Positions 22,942-32,675 of a DNA stretch of 64,000 nt are shown here, piece after piece. A program made the translations under genes and the position numbers. Source of the DNA: Ascoidea rubescens DSM 1968 (taxonomy: Eukaryota > Ascomycota > Saccharomycetes > Ascoideales > Ascoideaceae). The stretch spans positions 1 to 64,000 of the forward strand of contig NW_017962915.1 in assembly GCF_001661345.1 (NCBI RefSeq), read 5' to 3'. Positions within the stretch are counted from its first letter, which is position 1, and each line of letters opens with the position of its first letter. The notes beneath the pieces are model-generated. The model made no database searches. It saw only the letters and a program-made list of their open reading frames with translations, and was not told where the DNA came from.

Positions 22942-23388
22942 GGCTGGAGACACAATGAAAGAGAGAGGGATAATTGAGAGGTGGTAGGGAGGAGGGTTGG
23001 GTGTATGGATAGAAGTGAACGATAGATTTGGAAAGCGAGGAAAGAGACAAACAGGATAAGATATGAAGAAAATACACGAGATAGAGATGGGAGGCAGCGG
23101 AGCAGCAGAACGGAGGGAGAGTGGAAGGGTGTGGAGGGGGGGGGCAGAGGCAGCAGAGAGAGAGTGTAGCAGGAGAAGCAGGAGAAGCAAGAGAAGCAGC
23201 AGCGGATTGAAGACAGAAAGCTGACGATGGGATTAGTGCTACGGGAGCTGGAGGCTCAAACAAAGGGGCCCAGGACTGCGAAAATTTTTCCTACTGAAAA
23301 GTTGGAACAGGAGCTGAAACAGTGCTCGAGCAAGCGACGCATCCAGACGCACTCCCGTCCTGCTGGCGCTGCACGTGCGGCAAAAAGA
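22942..23388. promoter_or_regulatory. KIN1/2 leader and promoter with purine-rich plus strand
   Basis: The plus strand from 22960 to 23240 is strongly A/G-rich (the KIN1/2 leader is pyrimidine-rich), with a G-run at about 23137-23144. It then becomes GC-rich up to the tRNA gene. A CACGTG box lies at 23372-23377. The upstream in-frame ATG of KIN1/2 is at 23190. Confidence 0.4.
23382..23386 (-). terminator. RNA polymerase III terminator of tRNA-Thr
   Basis: A run of five T on the minus strand starts two bases after the mature 3' end of the tRNA, the normal Pol III stop signal. Confidence 0.8.
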
Positions 23389-23460
23389 TGCCTCTTGCCA
23401 GAATTGAACTAGCGACCTTTGCATTACAAGTGCAACGCTCTACCACTAAGCTAAAAAGGC
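23389..23460 (-). tRNA. tRNA-Thr (anticodon UGU)
   Basis: The 72-nt minus-strand sequence folds as a full cloverleaf. The acceptor GCCTTTT pairs with AAGAGGC (one T-G pair) and the discriminator is A. The D arm has the A-box form TTAGCTTAGTGGTAG. The anticodon stem TTGCA/TGCAA encloses loop CTTGTAA, anticodon TGT. The T arm is GCTAG/CTGGC with loop TTCAATT (B box GTTCAATTC). No intron and no encoded CCA. It lies between divergent KIN1/2 and GCD6 and reads ACA codons. Confidence 0.95.
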
Positions 23461-23613
23461 GGCTTACAGGAGCTAGGACACAGCTGTTTTGGTGGCTCCG
23501 TTGGTGCAGTGCGGGTTCCGCTACGGTTTGGCTGTTGACGAGAATTTTTCCAGAACCAGCGATATATTACTCACCTTCAGCAGCTTTGCTTTAGCTATTC
23601 TTCTCACTCCAAC
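23461..23613 (+). promoter_or_regulatory. short GCD6 promoter next to tRNA gene
   Basis: Only 153 bases separate the tRNA 5' end from the GCD6 start. The first half is GC-rich (TGGCTCCGTTGG, GCGGGTTCCG). No clear TATA box is seen. Confidence 0.35.
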
Positions 23614-26238
23614 ATGCCTCCATCTGCCAAAAAGACAATTGCCTCCTTTTCTGACGAGAGATTTCAGGCTGTCGTCTTGACCGACTCTTTCGAGAAGAAA
23701 TTCGCTCCCTTGACCTACAACCTACCAAGATGCTTACTACCCTTGTGCAATATTCCCTTGATTGAGTACACTTTGGAGTTTTTGTCCAAAAACAAAATAT
23801 CTGAGGTTTTTCTAATGTGTTCAAGTCAGCATTACCTTAAAATCAAGGACTACATTTCCACCTCCAAATGGTCTAACAACAAGTCCTCCCCCTCCTCCAA
23901 CAACAACAACAACTCTTCTGACAACTATTTCCAAATCAAACTCATTCTAACTAAGGATTCTAACAGCGTTGGCGACGTTCTAAGAGAAATTGACACGAAG
24001 AATATCATCCAAAACGACTTCCTACTCATCTATGGCGACATAATCTCTAATATAGATCTCCAAAAACCCTTGGACTACCACAGATTGATCAAGAAAAACG
24101 ATAGAAATCACATCATGACAATGATTCTACTTAACTCCTCCGAAAATCATTGTTCAAGGTCTCAACGTTCTCCAAACCTACTCATCTACAACCAACTCCA
24201 TTTCCCCAACATCTCTTCCTCCAGCAACACTCACAAAACTATCAATCACAGCAACAACACCTCCTCAATCTCATACAACACTAACTACTCTTCCTTCTCA
24301 TCCTTCAACAAATGCATTTACTACGACAAGATCAACCCAATCAACAAAAAGCAATCCTCAATCTCCCTCGACCTCGATCTATTCAATAATAACGACTTGT
24401 CTGACTTTTACATCTCAAACAACCTAATCGACCCTCATATCGATATCTGCTCTCCCAACATCCCCCTCTTGTTCCAGGAATATTTCGAATACAATAACTT
24501 GAGATCTGATTTTGTCAACGGCATCTTGTCCTCTGATCTATTGAAAAGATCAATCTACGCCTACATTCTAAACAACAACAATTGCAACAAAAACAATATC
24601 ATCAACTACGCTACAAGAATAGACTCCTTCCAAACCTACGACTCAATCTCAAAGGATATCTTGCAAAGATTCACCTACCCACTTACCCTAGACTCAAACC
24701 TACTCTCAATTAACAACGAAATTCAGTTTTACTCTCACTTTGAAACCTCCCTTAACAATATCTACAAACAGAAAAACGTCATTCTTTCCCAAAACTCAAA
24801 GCTACTCTCAAACATCCTAATCGGTAACAACACCCTCGTTCAAAATAACGCTTTAATCAAAAACTCAATCATTGGCAAAAACTGCAAAATAGGTAAAAAC
24901 ACTAAAATCTTAAACTCTTATATCTTTGACAACTCAATTGTTCATGAAAACTGTCTCATTCTCAACTCCTTGATTGCCTCAAACTCAGTCATACACAAAA
25001 ATACAAAACTAAACTCAAATTGTATCATTGGTTACAACTGCATTGTTGACCAAAATATATCCCTACCTAAGAATACTAAAATTATTGACAATAAAAATTA
25101 CTCTCTAATCGATAATCAATTCTGCAATTCATCCCAAGATTCTTTTTATCCTGATGACAATGACGATGACGATCTTCAAGATACTGACGACAGCACCAAA
25201 AGACTAAAAAAATCTTCCCTATCTAACGACGATACTCTATCCGATCTTCTTGGTCCAGCTGGTAAAGGATATTTGTATTTATCTGACAACGATGACTCCG
25301 ATGTCGATGATATTGACTTAAATCGCCTTAGTATTGATGATCAAAATACTCAAAATACTCAAAATACTCAAAACCAAAACCAATCTCTTAAAAATTACAA
25401 ATCGGAAATTGAACATAAATCGGAAATCTTATCAAAAGATCCAAATCAAACTTTCCCTACTCTACAATCCTCTCAAAACCAAAACTACTTTTACTACAAA
25501 TCTTTAGACATTGAATATTCAGATGATTCCGAAATCAATGACGAACCCAATGATGAATCAACTGATGAAGAAACAGACTCAGACTCCCAAAAATCAGATG
25601 ATTCCGATGCTGAATTTGATTCAAACTATTCCCTAGACCTAGAGCAGGAACACTTACTAGATAAGGAATTGGGCGACGATTTGTTTGATAGATCCAATGA
25701 AAATAACCATCAAGCTGACAGAGAGTTTAAAAAGGAAGCATTGGCTACATTCAACAGATCTTTTATAAACAACCACGATCTAGATACCACAATACTAGAG
25801 ATAAACACTCTAAGAATGAGTTACAATGTCGGATATAATGAGGTTCGTAACGCTACCATCATATCCATTTTCAATCGAATTGAATCTTTGATCGCCAACG
25901 ATAACATGAAGTTTCAAGAATTCTGCCTGAAAGTGATGAACCAATGGATCCCTTTGTTTAGAAGACAGATCTTTGATCAAAAGGACAAGAACGACTTCTT
26001 GGACCAGTTGATCAAAATCAGCAAAAAGTACCCAAATCTTGGAGACAAGTTGGTCTACATGACCATCGACTCAGTCTACAACAATGACATTGTGTTGGAG
26101 GACGATATTCTCAACTGGTTCGATGAAAACCAGAAAAACATCAAAAACCAGCTTGTCGTAAAATACGTCGACTGGCTCAGAAACGCTGAATCTGAGTCTG
26201 AGTCTGAAAACGATGATGGTGAATCTGGGGAAGATTAA
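23614..26238 (+). CDS. GCD6: eIF2B epsilon subunit (GCD6), catalytic guanine-nucleotide exchange factor
   Basis: This 874-aa protein recycles eIF2-GDP to eIF2-GTP and is a target of Gcn2/Gcn4 control. The nucleotidyltransferase-like N-terminus starts with FQAVVLTDSF and CLLPLCNIPLIEYTLEFL. The left-handed beta-helix of hexapeptide repeats is at about 395-480 (ILIGNNTLVQNNALI, SIIGKNCKIGKNTKI). A long acidic linker follows, then the C-terminal W2 HEAT domain (about 710-860, FQEFCLKVMNQWIPLF, ILNWFDEN) with an acidic end. S. cerevisiae Gcd6 has 712 aa; the extra length comes from Asn/Ser-rich inserts in the N-terminal domain (about 85-105 and 180-260) and the acidic linker. The 5' half uses many C-ending codons, unlike the 3' half. 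Confidence 0.94.
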   Translation: MPPSAKKTIASFSDERFQAVVLTDSFEKKFAPLTYNLPRCLLPLCNIPLIEYTLEFLSKNKISEVFLMCSSQHYLKIKDYISTSKWSNNKSSPSSNNNNNSSDNYFQIKLILTKDSNSVGDVLREIDTKNIIQNDFLLIYGDIISNIDLQKPLDYHRLIKKNDRNHIMTMILLNSSENHCSRSQRSPNLLIYNQLHFPNISSSSNTHKTINHSNNTSSISYNTNYSSFSSFNKCIYYDKINPINKKQSSISLDLDLFNNNDLSDFYISNNLIDPHIDICSPNIPLLFQEYFEYNNLRSDFVNGILSSDLLKRSIYAYILNNNNCNKNNIINYATRIDSFQTYDSISKDILQRFTYPLTLDSNLLSINNEIQFYSHFETSLNNIYKQKNVILSQNSKLLSNILIGNNTLVQNNALIKNSIIGKNCKIGKNTKILNSYIFDNSIVHENCLILNSLIASNSVIHKNTKLNSNCIIGYNCIVDQNISLPKNTKIIDNKNYSLIDNQFCNSSQDSFYPDDNDDDDLQDTDDSTKRLKKSSLSNDDTLSDLLGPAGKGYLYLSDNDDSDVDDIDLNRLSIDDQNTQNTQNTQNQNQSLKNYKSEIEHKSEILSKDPNQTFPTLQSSQNQNYFYYKSLDIEYSDDSEINDEPNDESTDEETDSDSQKSDDSDAEFDSNYSLDLEQEHLLDKELGDDLFDRSNENNHQADREFKKEALATFNRSFINNHDLDTTILEINTLRMSYNVGYNEVRNATIISIFNRIESLIANDNMKFQEFCLKVMNQWIPLFRRQIFDQKDKNDFLDQLIKISKKYPNLGDKLVYMTIDSVYNNDIVLEDDILNWFDENQKNIKNQLVVKYVDWLRNAESESESENDDGESGED

Positions 26239-26937
26239 GCCCGTTTATATAGCGCTCATACACAAAAACACCATCTGCCTTTCTGTCCAATCAGCGTTCT
26301 TGTCCACCGAATCCAGCGTGGCTTGGATGACTTGAACATGCTGTATGCACCACATGCATCACCCAGCTTTGCGCCTATTATGCTGAAAAAATGCAGTCTC
26401 ATGTTGGAGCCATCGCAGCGGGCTCCACTTATCGGAGATAATTTGGGGAAAAAGCCAAAGCTCACCACCCAAGAAATTTCAAGAAAATTGGTGCTCTTCA
26501 GTGAACTATTCAGGTTTTCCAACCAACCTTACTCTCGTTTTAACGTTTTTTTTGCACCCTTTATTCATTTCTCAGCAGCTTATATCGTAATTTATCTGTT
26601 TTCAAGCTCCTATCATGTCGGTTTTTAGCTTGATTTTTGGGGTTCCGGCAATCAATAAATGAATTTTCAGAAAAATGTCATCCCGATATAATTTGTTTGT
26701 TGCAATTTTTCTTTGACTGCTGAACCTATGAATCATATATAATCCATCATTTATGTCTCTCCCTTTGTTTTTTTCTGCTTTCATATTTTTCTATTATTAA
26801 TCACAATAATCTTAATTCCTATTAGCTGATTCTTCTTTTTTGCTAAATTACTTTTCCAATTTTCCAATTTTAAGACTGTCTTTCTGTCTCATCTCATCTC
26901 ATCCCGCTATCAGCTTTCCTACCTTACACTTTCTAAA
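26239..26937. other. intergenic region, GCD6 3' end and promoter of the Bim1-like gene
   Basis: Two overlapping short ORFs on opposite strands (26256-26628) have no recognisable motif. The last 60 bases before 26938 are rich in CTCATC and TC, a leader typical of well-expressed yeast genes. Nothing else is seen. Confidence 0.4.
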
Positions 26938-27714
26938 ATGAAATTTTCTTTCGTCTCTTCTCTCATAATAGCCGCTACAGCTTTAGTAAACGCTGCTCCT
27001 GCTTTGAAGCATGGTTCTGAATATTCTCAAACAATGGGTCCCGTCGCTGTTCTTTATCCCCCAGACAGAGAATGGGCTGAAACCACCGAAAGAACTGCTC
27101 CATGTGGTACCCATGCAACTGTCGGTAACCGATCTGATTTCCCATTGGACGATGGTTTTGTTGCTTTAGTTGCCGATGCTGTTGGTTGGGAAGTTTCTTT
27201 AAAAATCTCCTATTCTTCTGATCCTTCTTCCATCGACGATTTCGAAGAATGGTATCATGGTAATACTACCGATGAAATTTCCATTGGTCATACTTGTTTC
27301 TACATGCCTGATCAACCTTCCAACATCAGATCTGGTGATGTTGCTACTATTCAATTGCAATATATGGCTGATGACGAACAAGATGGTAATGTCACCCACT
27401 ACGCCTGTTCCGATATCACCTTTGTTGAAGAATCTGTATTTGAAGTTACTCAGTATGCTTTATCTTGTTTCAATGCTACTGACAGTGGCTATTATTCCGG
27501 AAACTTAGCTGCTTCCGCCTCTTCAACTCTTGTTACAACCACCATCACTGCCTCCAGCTCTGATTCTGCTGCTGCCTCTGATTCTGCTACTTCTGATTCT
27601 GATAGTTCATCTACTGCTGCTTCTTCTTCATCTCAAGGTGCTGCCGCTTTTTTGAGCATCGATTCTAGTGTAGTCACTGTTGTTATTACCTTTGCTCTTG
27701 GTTTCTTGTTTTAA
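26938..27714 (+). CDS. GPI-type surface protein with Bim1-like (X325, LPMO-related) domain
   Basis: This 258-aa protein has a signal peptide (residues 1-19, ending VNA). The extracellular domain (about 25-180) has the family landmarks APCGTHATVGNRSDFPLDDG, GHTCFYMP and THYACSDITF, then a Ser/Ala/Thr-rich stalk and a hydrophobic C-terminus, as in GPI-anchored proteins. Cysteines at conserved positions suggest disulphides. This architecture matches the copper-acquisition factor Bim1 / X325 family, whose founder in Cryptococcus helps capture copper. Copper binding there uses a mature N-terminal His; here the predicted mature N-terminus is not His, so copper binding is uncertain. Function in this yeast is unknown. 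Confidence 0.7.
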   Translation: MKFSFVSSLIIAATALVNAAPALKHGSEYSQTMGPVAVLYPPDREWAETTERTAPCGTHATVGNRSDFPLDDGFVALVADAVGWEVSLKISYSSDPSSIDDFEEWYHGNTTDEISIGHTCFYMPDQPSNIRSGDVATIQLQYMADDEQDGNVTHYACSDITFVEESVFEVTQYALSCFNATDSGYYSGNLAASASSTLVTTTITASSSDSAAASDSATSDSDSSSTAASSSSQGAAAFLSIDSSVVTVVITFALGFLF

Positions 27715-28340
27715 ATGAATTAATATTTTTGTATGCCTTTTTTTTTGCTTTTGTTTCAACTTTCTTACTGCTTTTTATCTTTTTGTCACCTTTCGTTTTT
27801 TGAAAAATATTTTGTTTTATATTAAAGGTTTGGGGTTGTTAATACATATAAAATCAATTTCAAAAAATCATTTGTTCTTTTTAAACAAAAATTAATTTAT
27901 TAAAAAAAATAAAAATAAAAATAAAAATAAAAATAAAAAAATAAGAAAAAAAAAAATTACTTCAGGATCAGAATTGTTTATTTTTTCAACGAATTTTAAA
28001 AATGTCTTTTTATACGGTTTTTATTGAAATTAGTATTTCTGGAATTCAAACTGGTTAGTTCTTTCAAAGTTTAATTATTTTTTATATCTTGTTATTACCT
28101 TTCTTGTAGCAGATCTTCACGTTTTTTCGATGTTATTCAATCCTACTTATCTTTGTTTATAATTTATAATGTTTTAATGAATAAATTAATTTTATACAAT
28201 AACAATTCAATTTCATGAATTTATCGCTGTGTAATACAAATTATAATTATTTCGAATTGTACATTTTACTCGAAGCAAACAAAAACGAAAACAAAATACA
28301 AATACCAGTCCAAAATTACCTTTTCCAATGATCAGTCTGC
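27715..28340. other. convergent intergenic region with A-rich repeat
   Basis: Very AT-rich sequence between two convergent genes, with a short AAAAAT tandem tract at 27901-27957. It holds the 3' ends of both genes; no ORF or RNA gene is recognised. Confidence 0.5.
27901..27957. repeat. (AAAAAT)n low-complexity tract
   Basis: About five tandem AAAAAT units are followed by a poly(A) run. This is a simple-sequence tract in a 3' intergenic region. Confidence 0.85.
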
Positions 28341-31300
28341 TTATTGTATCGAGTTTGGGGATTCCTCAACTGCCGGAAAATCTTTGACTGCCTGGATCAA
28401 TTTTTGAATAAAAGCACCAAATATCTCTTCACTTAATAATGACACATCTGCTGTGATTATACTATTTTCGTTTTTTCGTATCTTTTTTATCTGTTTTTCA
28501 CCAATTAATACATCTTTCTTGTGTTCGTGGTACTTGCTATTGATTATCAAAAGAGAATACGAAAAATCTTTATCTGGATTTGAATCAAATTTAAATTTGT
28601 GTCTTTTATTATTGTCATCTTTATTTTCTTTATCATCACTGCTTCCTTTCATTCTATTATTTTTGGTGTAGATATCATCTGGGTTCTCAATCAGAGTTAT
28701 GTATTCCTCAGGAACTTTGCTAAAAATCGTAAGACAAGTATTGTGGCTTTTATTTTCCATTTCATATGCGCTTTTATTATCTAATAACAAATCAAGCCAT
28801 TGTTTTTTTATATTTTTTGAACCAAGCTTATTCATACTGAAACATATTATCAACATAACAGCTACATCAATACAATTTTCTTTTTGCCTACTAACATTTT
28901 CTGACTTCAATCCCAACTTTGAAACATTTTCTGTTAATTTCCTTTCTTGAATCACAAGATTGGGTTTTGACTTTCTACCATAATCACTGTTTTCATTTTT
29001 CAATTCTTGAAGTATTAGTTGAGACTCATCATATAGTCTTTTGATTTCCAAATATTCAACATAATATTTTTGAATTTGTGATAAAAAATAATAAACTATA
29101 TTTGCGCACCCAGAAAATGCCACAACTAGATCAAGTAATAAAACGTCAAAGCTTGGAGTTACAAAAACTTTTTTTTTATTTATGCCTCTGGAATTATCAT
29201 TTTCTAAATTACACCAATACATTAGGGACTCGAACTGGTTCGTAAATAGAGCCATGGGGGAATAAATGTCTAAGGGGTTTCTTGATTTATAGTTATTTAT
29301 CAGAGATAATAATTGCTCATTTTGTCTGAAATTAGGATTGAAATAAGCTTGATATTCTTGGTAATTATTTAACATCAATTTAAGATCAAAATGCAAGGAG
29401 TTAAAACTTTCTTGAACAAAAAATTTGTTTTTTGATGAGATAATATTAATATTCAATAAATTATTCTCTGTGTTGTAATTTATCTTATTGAATAAATTGA
29501 TTAGATTCTTTATCTTGTTAAAAATCGAGATTTCAATGTTATTTAATGTTCTTAATTTTCCAAAAATGTAAAATATTTTTTCTAAAGATTTAGACAATGT
29601 TGGAGAAGATAATAATAATAAAATTTTGTGAATAATCCAATTCTGAGAGTTCAAGTTGGAACCCAAATGATTTTCCAACAAAAGAATATATAAAATATCT
29701 ATTGATTTGATTAGTATTGACTTTATTTCAGGACTGATAAAAAAATTCTGATCAATAAAAATGGCATCATTTGAACTATCCTGAAAATTAAAATTGAAAA
29801 AAAAATCTTCAACCCACTTAAAAGCACCCAATAGAGTTCCAATTAAAAACGACTGAAAAAAATATTGAGTGCCTTCTTTTAGGGTGTCAAAATCTATTAA
29901 ACTTGAAAGATTTGCAAAAAATGATTCTTTGAAAATAATAGGAGTTAACTTGAAACAAGTTTTAATGGATGATTTACTTATAAGTTCATCAGATATACCA
30001 TCTGATGACCCAAATAATGCAAATATCCAATCATTCAATAATGCCATATTTGCAGCTTCCCCTTCATTTGTAATAAAGCATGGCTGATTGCTATTCAATG
30101 TATTTAAGTTACTCAAATAATCAAGAACAAATGATTTGCTATGAGAATTTGAGCCTTCTTTTGAATAATTGTAATCGGTATTTGCAAAAGTGTAAGAAGT
30201 CATTAACTCATTCTGTGAGATATTCAACTTTTTAGTTAAATAGACAATGAACAAAATAAATACACTAAAATTGCAATAATCTTCCTGATAGTTATCGTCT
30301 TCACTGTTCATTTCAACGTCGACACCATGATTAACTTGATTTTCTTCTTCTTTTATTTCATGCCATGAATCACAATAATGTACAATGGGTAAAAGAAACT
30401 TTAAAGGTGAAACAAAATATAATATTATGTCAAGTGGTTTGTTATCAAAATAGACCCTGCCATAATTAGAATTTAATGAATTCAGATTATCACTAGGAAA
30501 TGGTACTTGAAGCATACTATTCAATATTTTATATTCATTTAAAATAATTAATAATAAAAATAATCGATTCAATAGTCTGTCATTCTTCTTTTCAATTAAT
30601 TCCATCATTAACTGATAAATAGCAAGTGATATTTCGTATTGTTTTAAGACTTCAAAATTGTTGAAATTTGACAAAAATTTGACAAAATTTGATTTTAATA
30701 AAGTGTTTTCATTTGAATCATCACTAGCATCAACAAAAGCATTAGCTTCCATAAAAAACAATGTTTTTAAAAAAAAATTAATGTTATTTATTGGTTCTGA
30801 TGAAGAAAATATTTGAAAATTGTTCAATGTAGGACGATGTAACTGAGACTGAAAAGATAATGTTTGCTGTTGATCAAGTTGAAAAGCTTCCAAAAAGACC
30901 TTTGGAACGTTAACTAAATCAGGAAATACATCTGAAAGATAAATGTTATCATCTTCTTTTAATATTCTGGACTCGGCCAAAGAATCCTTTTTCAATATAG
31001 TATGAAAATCTTCTTTTGCAATTAGTTTTAAAGCTATACAGTTTTTGAGAAAATCATGTCTGATATCTGTTAAGGTGGAAGGAAAAGAGGAGAAAATATC
31101 CTCTTCCTCATCATCATCATTAATGAACTTAAAATAATTTGTCGAATTTGAAAAAAAATGGTTCAACTTTTTAGTGTTTTTTTCTGTCTGATTCCCAGAA
31201 ACAGAATTGAAGTCAAATTTAGATAAAAAAGGTTTTGATTTTATATCGTTTTCTTCATTGATAAACAATTTTATAATTTTAATAGTTTTTGAATCTAAAT

Positions 31301-32675
31301 CGTTTAAAAACACCGAAATAATAGCTTTTTGAACAATTGTTGAGGTTAAGCTATTTTGATTTGTATTTTCAGCAGAAAAATTAGACAATGAAAAAGAATA
31401 GTCCTTTTTTAATTGATATATAATCAAAGGAATATTTTTAACTATGAAGAGCTTCCAATATTTTAGCAAATATCTCGAGGATTTATTCAATATACTTAAA
31501 GCAAAAGATTCAAAGGATGATTTGATAACTCTTTTGATAGAGTTGGTCAAGTTATTGGAAGAATAAGAAGAATAGGAAGCATTAAATAATGACAAAAAGC
31601 CTTTTGAAAACAGAGACTCTGAAGTTAGATAGTTTTTTAGTGAGGAATTTAAATAAATTAATTTTAATATTTTATCTTTATTAATATTATTGACAATATC
31701 GCTATTAAAGGACTTTTTTGGAATTGAAGAAACCAAGGAGATTGAATTTGTGTTTTGATTTAAATCGGATAAATAATTGTTTAATTGGGGCTTTAAATAG
31801 TTTAGCAAATAAATTAAGCTTTTAATAGAAGATAATTTTAAAAGCAATTGAAATAAAAAATCGTTAAATTTTTGAGGAATGATAAAGTAGTTGTTAAGGT
31901 TGGACTTATCCATTGATAAAATAAGAGTATTGTAGTTATTGATATGCAAGAATAACTCTATTAAAAAATATAAAAAAGATCTCAAAAGTTTCAATTGCAT
32001 GTTTAAATTATTGATTTGATTACTGTTAATAGAATTATTGTTGGTATTTAGAAAGGATATAACGTTTGATAAATAAGAGAAAATAGACTCAAAAAAGTTC
32101 TTTATTTTGGCCAAATCAATCTTGTAGTTTGGATTGTTAAGTACAATCTTGCTTATATTATTTCTTATTTTCTGCACATTAAAATTGAAGAAATTGAAGA
32201 CATTGTCTTTATCATCAGCCTCATTTTTGATAGAAATCTCATTACCTAGTAGTTCATCAGCAGCCAGAGTTGATTTTAAAACAGCATCGACTGCAGAAGA
32301 GTTTATTAGTTGAGAAAACAACAAAGTAATGTAGTAATCGTTGTTTGTAAATTTACTAATGACATTTATCTGTATGTGGTAACTTTTCTTGTACAAAACC
32401 TTTAATAAATTTATGAAACCGTAATTTCTGTTGTCAATATCATTAATAAGAGATATATTCAAAATGTATTCCAAATCAGAAACACTGTTTAATAGATCAA
32501 AAAAGCTAGCATCTGATGTATCACCAGGATTGTTTTCCGCAAACTTAGCAATGTACTGGTCAAATAGGTGTATGAAGTTTATGGAGGAAATATTTTTCTG
32601 AATAGAAATATTAAAAAGAGTCTTCAAGGACAAGTGCTGTGGTTGATGGTGTGGTTTAATCTCAATTGCATTCAT
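28341..32675 (-). CDS. probable Mediator tail subunit MED5/NUT1
   Basis: A large, mostly helical 1444-aa protein without a catalytic motif. Its first 45 residues (SLKTLFNISIQKNISSINF, then HLFDQYIAKF) resemble the N-terminus of yeast Nut1, where an amphipathic helix is followed by a short linker and an F-xx-L motif. A central segment (QYFFQSFLIGTLLGAFKWVE, about residue 930) resembles the conserved Med5 block with LQPFLLxxLxxAxxWL. Nut1/Med5 is a tail-module subunit of Mediator that contacts activators. S. cerevisiae Nut1 has 1132 aa; this one is longer through Asn/Ser/Lys-rich inserts. The assignment rests on remembered motifs and position-specific similarity, so other large HEAT-type proteins are not excluded. 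Confidence 0.58.
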   Translation of the reverse strand: MNAIEIKPHHQPQHLSLKTLFNISIQKNISSINFIHLFDQYIAKFAENNPGDTSDASFFDLLNSVSDLEYILNISLINDIDNRNYGFINLLKVLYKKSYHIQINVISKFTNNDYYITLLFSQLINSSAVDAVLKSTLAADELLGNEISIKNEADDKDNVFNFFNFNVQKIRNNISKIVLNNPNYKIDLAKIKNFFESIFSYLSNVISFLNTNNNSINSNQINNLNMQLKLLRSFLYFLIELFLHINNYNTLILSMDKSNLNNYFIIPQKFNDFLFQLLLKLSSIKSLIYLLNYLKPQLNNYLSDLNQNTNSISLVSSIPKKSFNSDIVNNINKDKILKLIYLNSSLKNYLTSESLFSKGFLSLFNASYSSYSSNNLTNSIKRVIKSSFESFALSILNKSSRYLLKYWKLFIVKNIPLIIYQLKKDYSFSLSNFSAENTNQNSLTSTIVQKAIISVFLNDLDSKTIKIIKLFINEENDIKSKPFLSKFDFNSVSGNQTEKNTKKLNHFFSNSTNYFKFINDDDEEEDIFSSFPSTLTDIRHDFLKNCIALKLIAKEDFHTILKKDSLAESRILKEDDNIYLSDVFPDLVNVPKVFLEAFQLDQQQTLSFQSQLHRPTLNNFQIFSSSEPINNINFFLKTLFFMEANAFVDASDDSNENTLLKSNFVKFLSNFNNFEVLKQYEISLAIYQLMMELIEKKNDRLLNRLFLLLIILNEYKILNSMLQVPFPSDNLNSLNSNYGRVYFDNKPLDIILYFVSPLKFLLPIVHYCDSWHEIKEEENQVNHGVDVEMNSEDDNYQEDYCNFSVFILFIVYLTKKLNISQNELMTSYTFANTDYNYSKEGSNSHSKSFVLDYLSNLNTLNSNQPCFITNEGEAANMALLNDWIFALFGSSDGISDELISKSSIKTCFKLTPIIFKESFFANLSSLIDFDTLKEGTQYFFQSFLIGTLLGAFKWVEDFFFNFNFQDSSNDAIFIDQNFFISPEIKSILIKSIDILYILLLENHLGSNLNSQNWIIHKILLLLSSPTLSKSLEKIFYIFGKLRTLNNIEISIFNKIKNLINLFNKINYNTENNLLNINIISSKNKFFVQESFNSLHFDLKLMLNNYQEYQAYFNPNFRQNEQLLSLINNYKSRNPLDIYSPMALFTNQFESLMYWCNLENDNSRGINKKKVFVTPSFDVLLLDLVVAFSGCANIVYYFLSQIQKYYVEYLEIKRLYDESQLILQELKNENSDYGRKSKPNLVIQERKLTENVSKLGLKSENVSRQKENCIDVAVMLIICFSMNKLGSKNIKKQWLDLLLDNKSAYEMENKSHNTCLTIFSKVPEEYITLIENPDDIYTKNNRMKGSSDDKENKDDNNKRHKFKFDSNPDKDFSYSLLIINSKYHEHKKDVLIGEKQIKKIRKNENSIITADVSLLSEEIFGAFIQKLIQAVKDFPAVEESPNSIQ

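Noticed and set aside
26256-26628. Overlapping ORFs on both strands between GCD6 and the Bim1-like gene
   Set aside because: No signal peptide, domain or conserved-looking motif; they overlap each other antisense.
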